DNA from: an uncultured Elusimicrobiales bacterium
GTDB taxonomy: Bacteria > Elusimicrobiota > Elusimicrobia > Elusimicrobiales > Elusimicrobiaceae
Direction of reading: 5' to 3'
Length of the DNA: 7,858 nucleotides
Assembly (NCBI GenBank): GCA_934644855.1
Contig: CAKUDJ010000029.1
Span: 1-7,858 of the forward strand
Below, one piece after another: positions 6,348 to 7,858 of the stretch. The position numbers were made by a program, and so were the translations under genes. The notes beneath the pieces were generated by a model. It ran no database searches and was not told where the DNA came from. It saw only the letters and a program-made list of their open reading frames with translations. Every line of letters starts with the position of its first letter. Positions within the stretch are counted from its first letter, which is position 1.

Positions 6348-7858
6348 ATGCCAAAAAGATTTACCGAGAACGCGCAAAAAATTATTCTTATCGCGCAGGA
6401 AGAAGCCAAACGCCTCAACCATGATTATGTAGGCACAGAACACATTTTATTGGGGCTCGCCGCCATAGACGGCACCGTTTCCAACAAAATTTTAACGGGG
6501 TTGGGGGTCACCTTCCGCAAAGTGCGCCTGGAAATTGAAAAAATGGTTGGCATTGGCGATACCATTATGCTCCTGGGGGAAATTCCGTTTACCCCCCGCG
6601 CCAAAAAAGTGTTGGAGTTTTCCGTGGAAGAATCCCAACTATTGGGGATGGAACACATCGGAACGGAACATATTTTACTGGGGCTCATACGGGAAGAAGA
6701 AGGTATGGCCTGCAAAATTTTGGAAAACCTGGGCCTTAATTTAACCCACGTGCGCGACAGCATATTAAATTACATCGGGGATGCGGAGCCCGGGGATTTA
6801 ACGGAAGACCTATCCTCCGCCAACGCGGAAGATACCGTCCGGGAAACGAACCGTTCCGCCCAAACTAAAAAGAAAAGCAAAACCCCCACGTTGGACGAAT
6901 ACACGCGGGATTTAACCGCGCTTGCCAAAAACAACGCGCTGGACCCGGTTATCGGGCGCGAAGAAGAAATTGAACGCCTGGTACAAATTTTAGCCCGCCG
7001 CACCAAAAATAACCCGGTGCTATTGGGGGAGCCGGGCGTAGGCAAAACCGCTATTGTGGAAGGGCTCGCCCAAAAAATTGCCCGCGGGGAAATTTCGGAC
7101 GTATTAAACGGCAAGCGTTTACTGGCGTTAGATTTGGCCTCCGTGGTAGCCGGCACCAAATACCGGGGCGAATTTGAACAGCGGCTCAAAAACATTATTG
7201 ACGAAATTGCCGCCGCCAAAGACGCCATTATTTTTATTGACGAACTGCACACCATTATCGGCGCTGGCGCGGCGGAAGGCTCCATTGATGCTTCCAATAT
7301 GTTAAAACCGGCATTGGCCCGCGGGGAAGTACAATGTATCGGCGCTACCACCTTTGACGAATACCGCAAATACATTGAAACGGACACCGCGTTGGAACGC
7401 CGCTTCCAACCCATTACGGTAGACCCGCCGGACGTGAAGCAAACTATTACTATCTTAAAAGGCATCCGCGCGAAATACGAGCAACACCATAAAGTAAAAT
7501 ATGCCGACGACGCCCTGCAGGCCGCCGCCGCGATTGCGGACCGTTATATTACGGACCGCGCCATGCCGGACAAAGCCATTGACCTGTTTGACGAAGCCGG
7601 AGCGCGGGCCCGCCTGAAAAATGCCGTCTTGCCACCCGAAATTACAGAAAAACAAAAAGAATATGCCCAGGCGGTAGAAGAAAAAGACCAAGCCCTGGCC
7701 AATAAAGAATTTGAAAAAGCCGCCGCGGCCAAAGATACCGAAGACCGCCTGAAAAATTATATAGACCACCTGAAAAAGAAATGGCAGGAAGAACGGGAAC
7801 AAAAACAGCCCGAAGTGACTAAAGAAGATATTGCCCTGGTGGCCAGCAAATGGACGGG
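6348..7858 (+). CDS. clpC: ATP-dependent Clp protease ATPase subunit ClpC (3' end missing)
   Basis: ClpC is a hexameric AAA+ unfoldase that feeds substrates to the ClpP peptidase in the cytoplasm. 503 codons are visible of an expected 800-850. The start is fixed by AGGGG and [11 protein letters not shown], the usual ClpC opening. The Clp-N domain (about 1-145) shows its two repeats, each with the GTEHILLGL motif. The linker is charged. D1 has Walker A GEPGVGKT (227-234), Walker B FIDELHT (296-302, D298/E299) and arginine-finger region LERRF (349-353). From about residue 420 a coiled-coil M-domain begins, with a UVR-like motif ([16 protein letters not shown]). It is short, as in ClpC and unlike the long ClpB M-domain. 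The second AAA+ domain and the ClpP-docking loop lie beyond the window, so ClpP partnership is inferred from the family. It is divergent from kdsC. Confidence 0.95.
   Translation, partial: MPKRFTENAQKIILIAQEEAKRLNHDYVGTEHILLGLAAIDGTVSNKILTGLGVTFRKVRLEIEKMVGIGDTIMLLGEIPFTPRAKKVLEFSVEESQLLGMEHIGTEHILLGLIREEEGMACKILENLGLNLTHVRDSILNYIGDAEPGDLTEDLSSANAEDTVRETNRSAQTKKKSKTPTLDEYTRDLTALAKNNALDPVIGREEEIERLVQILARRTKNNPVLLGEPGVGKTAIVEGLAQKIARGEISDVLNGKRLLALDLASVVAGTKYRGEFEQRLKNIIDEIAAAKDAIIFIDELHTIIGAGAAEGSIDASNMLKPALARGEVQCIGATTFDEYRKYIETDTALERRFQPITVDPPDVKQTITILKGIRAKYEQHHKVKYADDALQAAAAIADRYITDRAMPDKAIDLFDEAGARARLKNAVLPPEITEKQKEYAQAVEEKDQALANKEFEKAAAAKDTEDRLKNYIDHLKKKWQEEREQKQPEVTKEDIALVASKWT

Noticed and set aside
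6425..7465. Long minus-strand open frames opposite clpC (two, 112 and 231 codons)
   Set aside because: They are antisense shadows: Ser/Arg-rich translations without domains, set against an unmistakable ClpC reading frame.

Overview
The window is ordinary chromosomal, housekeeping-rich DNA from what looks like a diderm (Gram-negative-type) bacterium of intermediate GC. The diderm inference rests on kdsC, a phosphatase of Kdo (LPS core sugar) synthesis. The combination of kdsC with a ClpC-type Clp ATPase is uncommon in Proteobacteria but occurs in several deep-branching diderm phyla. Elusimicrobiota is one candidate, but I cannot establish the taxon from this sequence alone. I see no mobile element, CRISPR array, rRNA or tRNA.

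Layout, left to right. (1) 1-1568, + strand: the 3' three-quarters of recG, cut by the window edge. (2) 1569-1734: a 166-bp gap between converging genes, holding a perfect 12-bp hairpin. (3) 1735-2376, - strand: a small exported ankyrin-repeat protein with its own strong-looking promoter, placed so that the mRNA should be leaderless. (4) 2429-6241, - strand: a tight four-gene operon transcribed right to left, kdsC > tmk > holB > metG. Its junctions are an 8-bp gap, a 14-bp overlap and an 18-bp gap, and it closes with a classic intrinsic terminator. (5) 6242-6347: a 106-bp divergent promoter region. (6) 6348-7858, + strand: the first 503 codons of clpC, running off the right edge.

The operon joins envelope synthesis (KdsC), dTTP supply (Tmk), the replication clamp loader (HolB) and translation (MetG). 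tmk-holB adjacency is common in bacteria. The shared transcript looks like growth-linked housekeeping co-expression, not a pathway. RecG (fork rescue and recombination) and ClpC (protein quality control) are separate units.

I found no convincing new multi-gene system. The points most worth a second look are the two promoters whose -10 boxes lie almost on the start codon with no Shine-Dalgarno sequence, the eukaryote-like Arg in the thymidylate kinase P-loop, the exported ankyrin protein, and the hairpin between the convergent genes.
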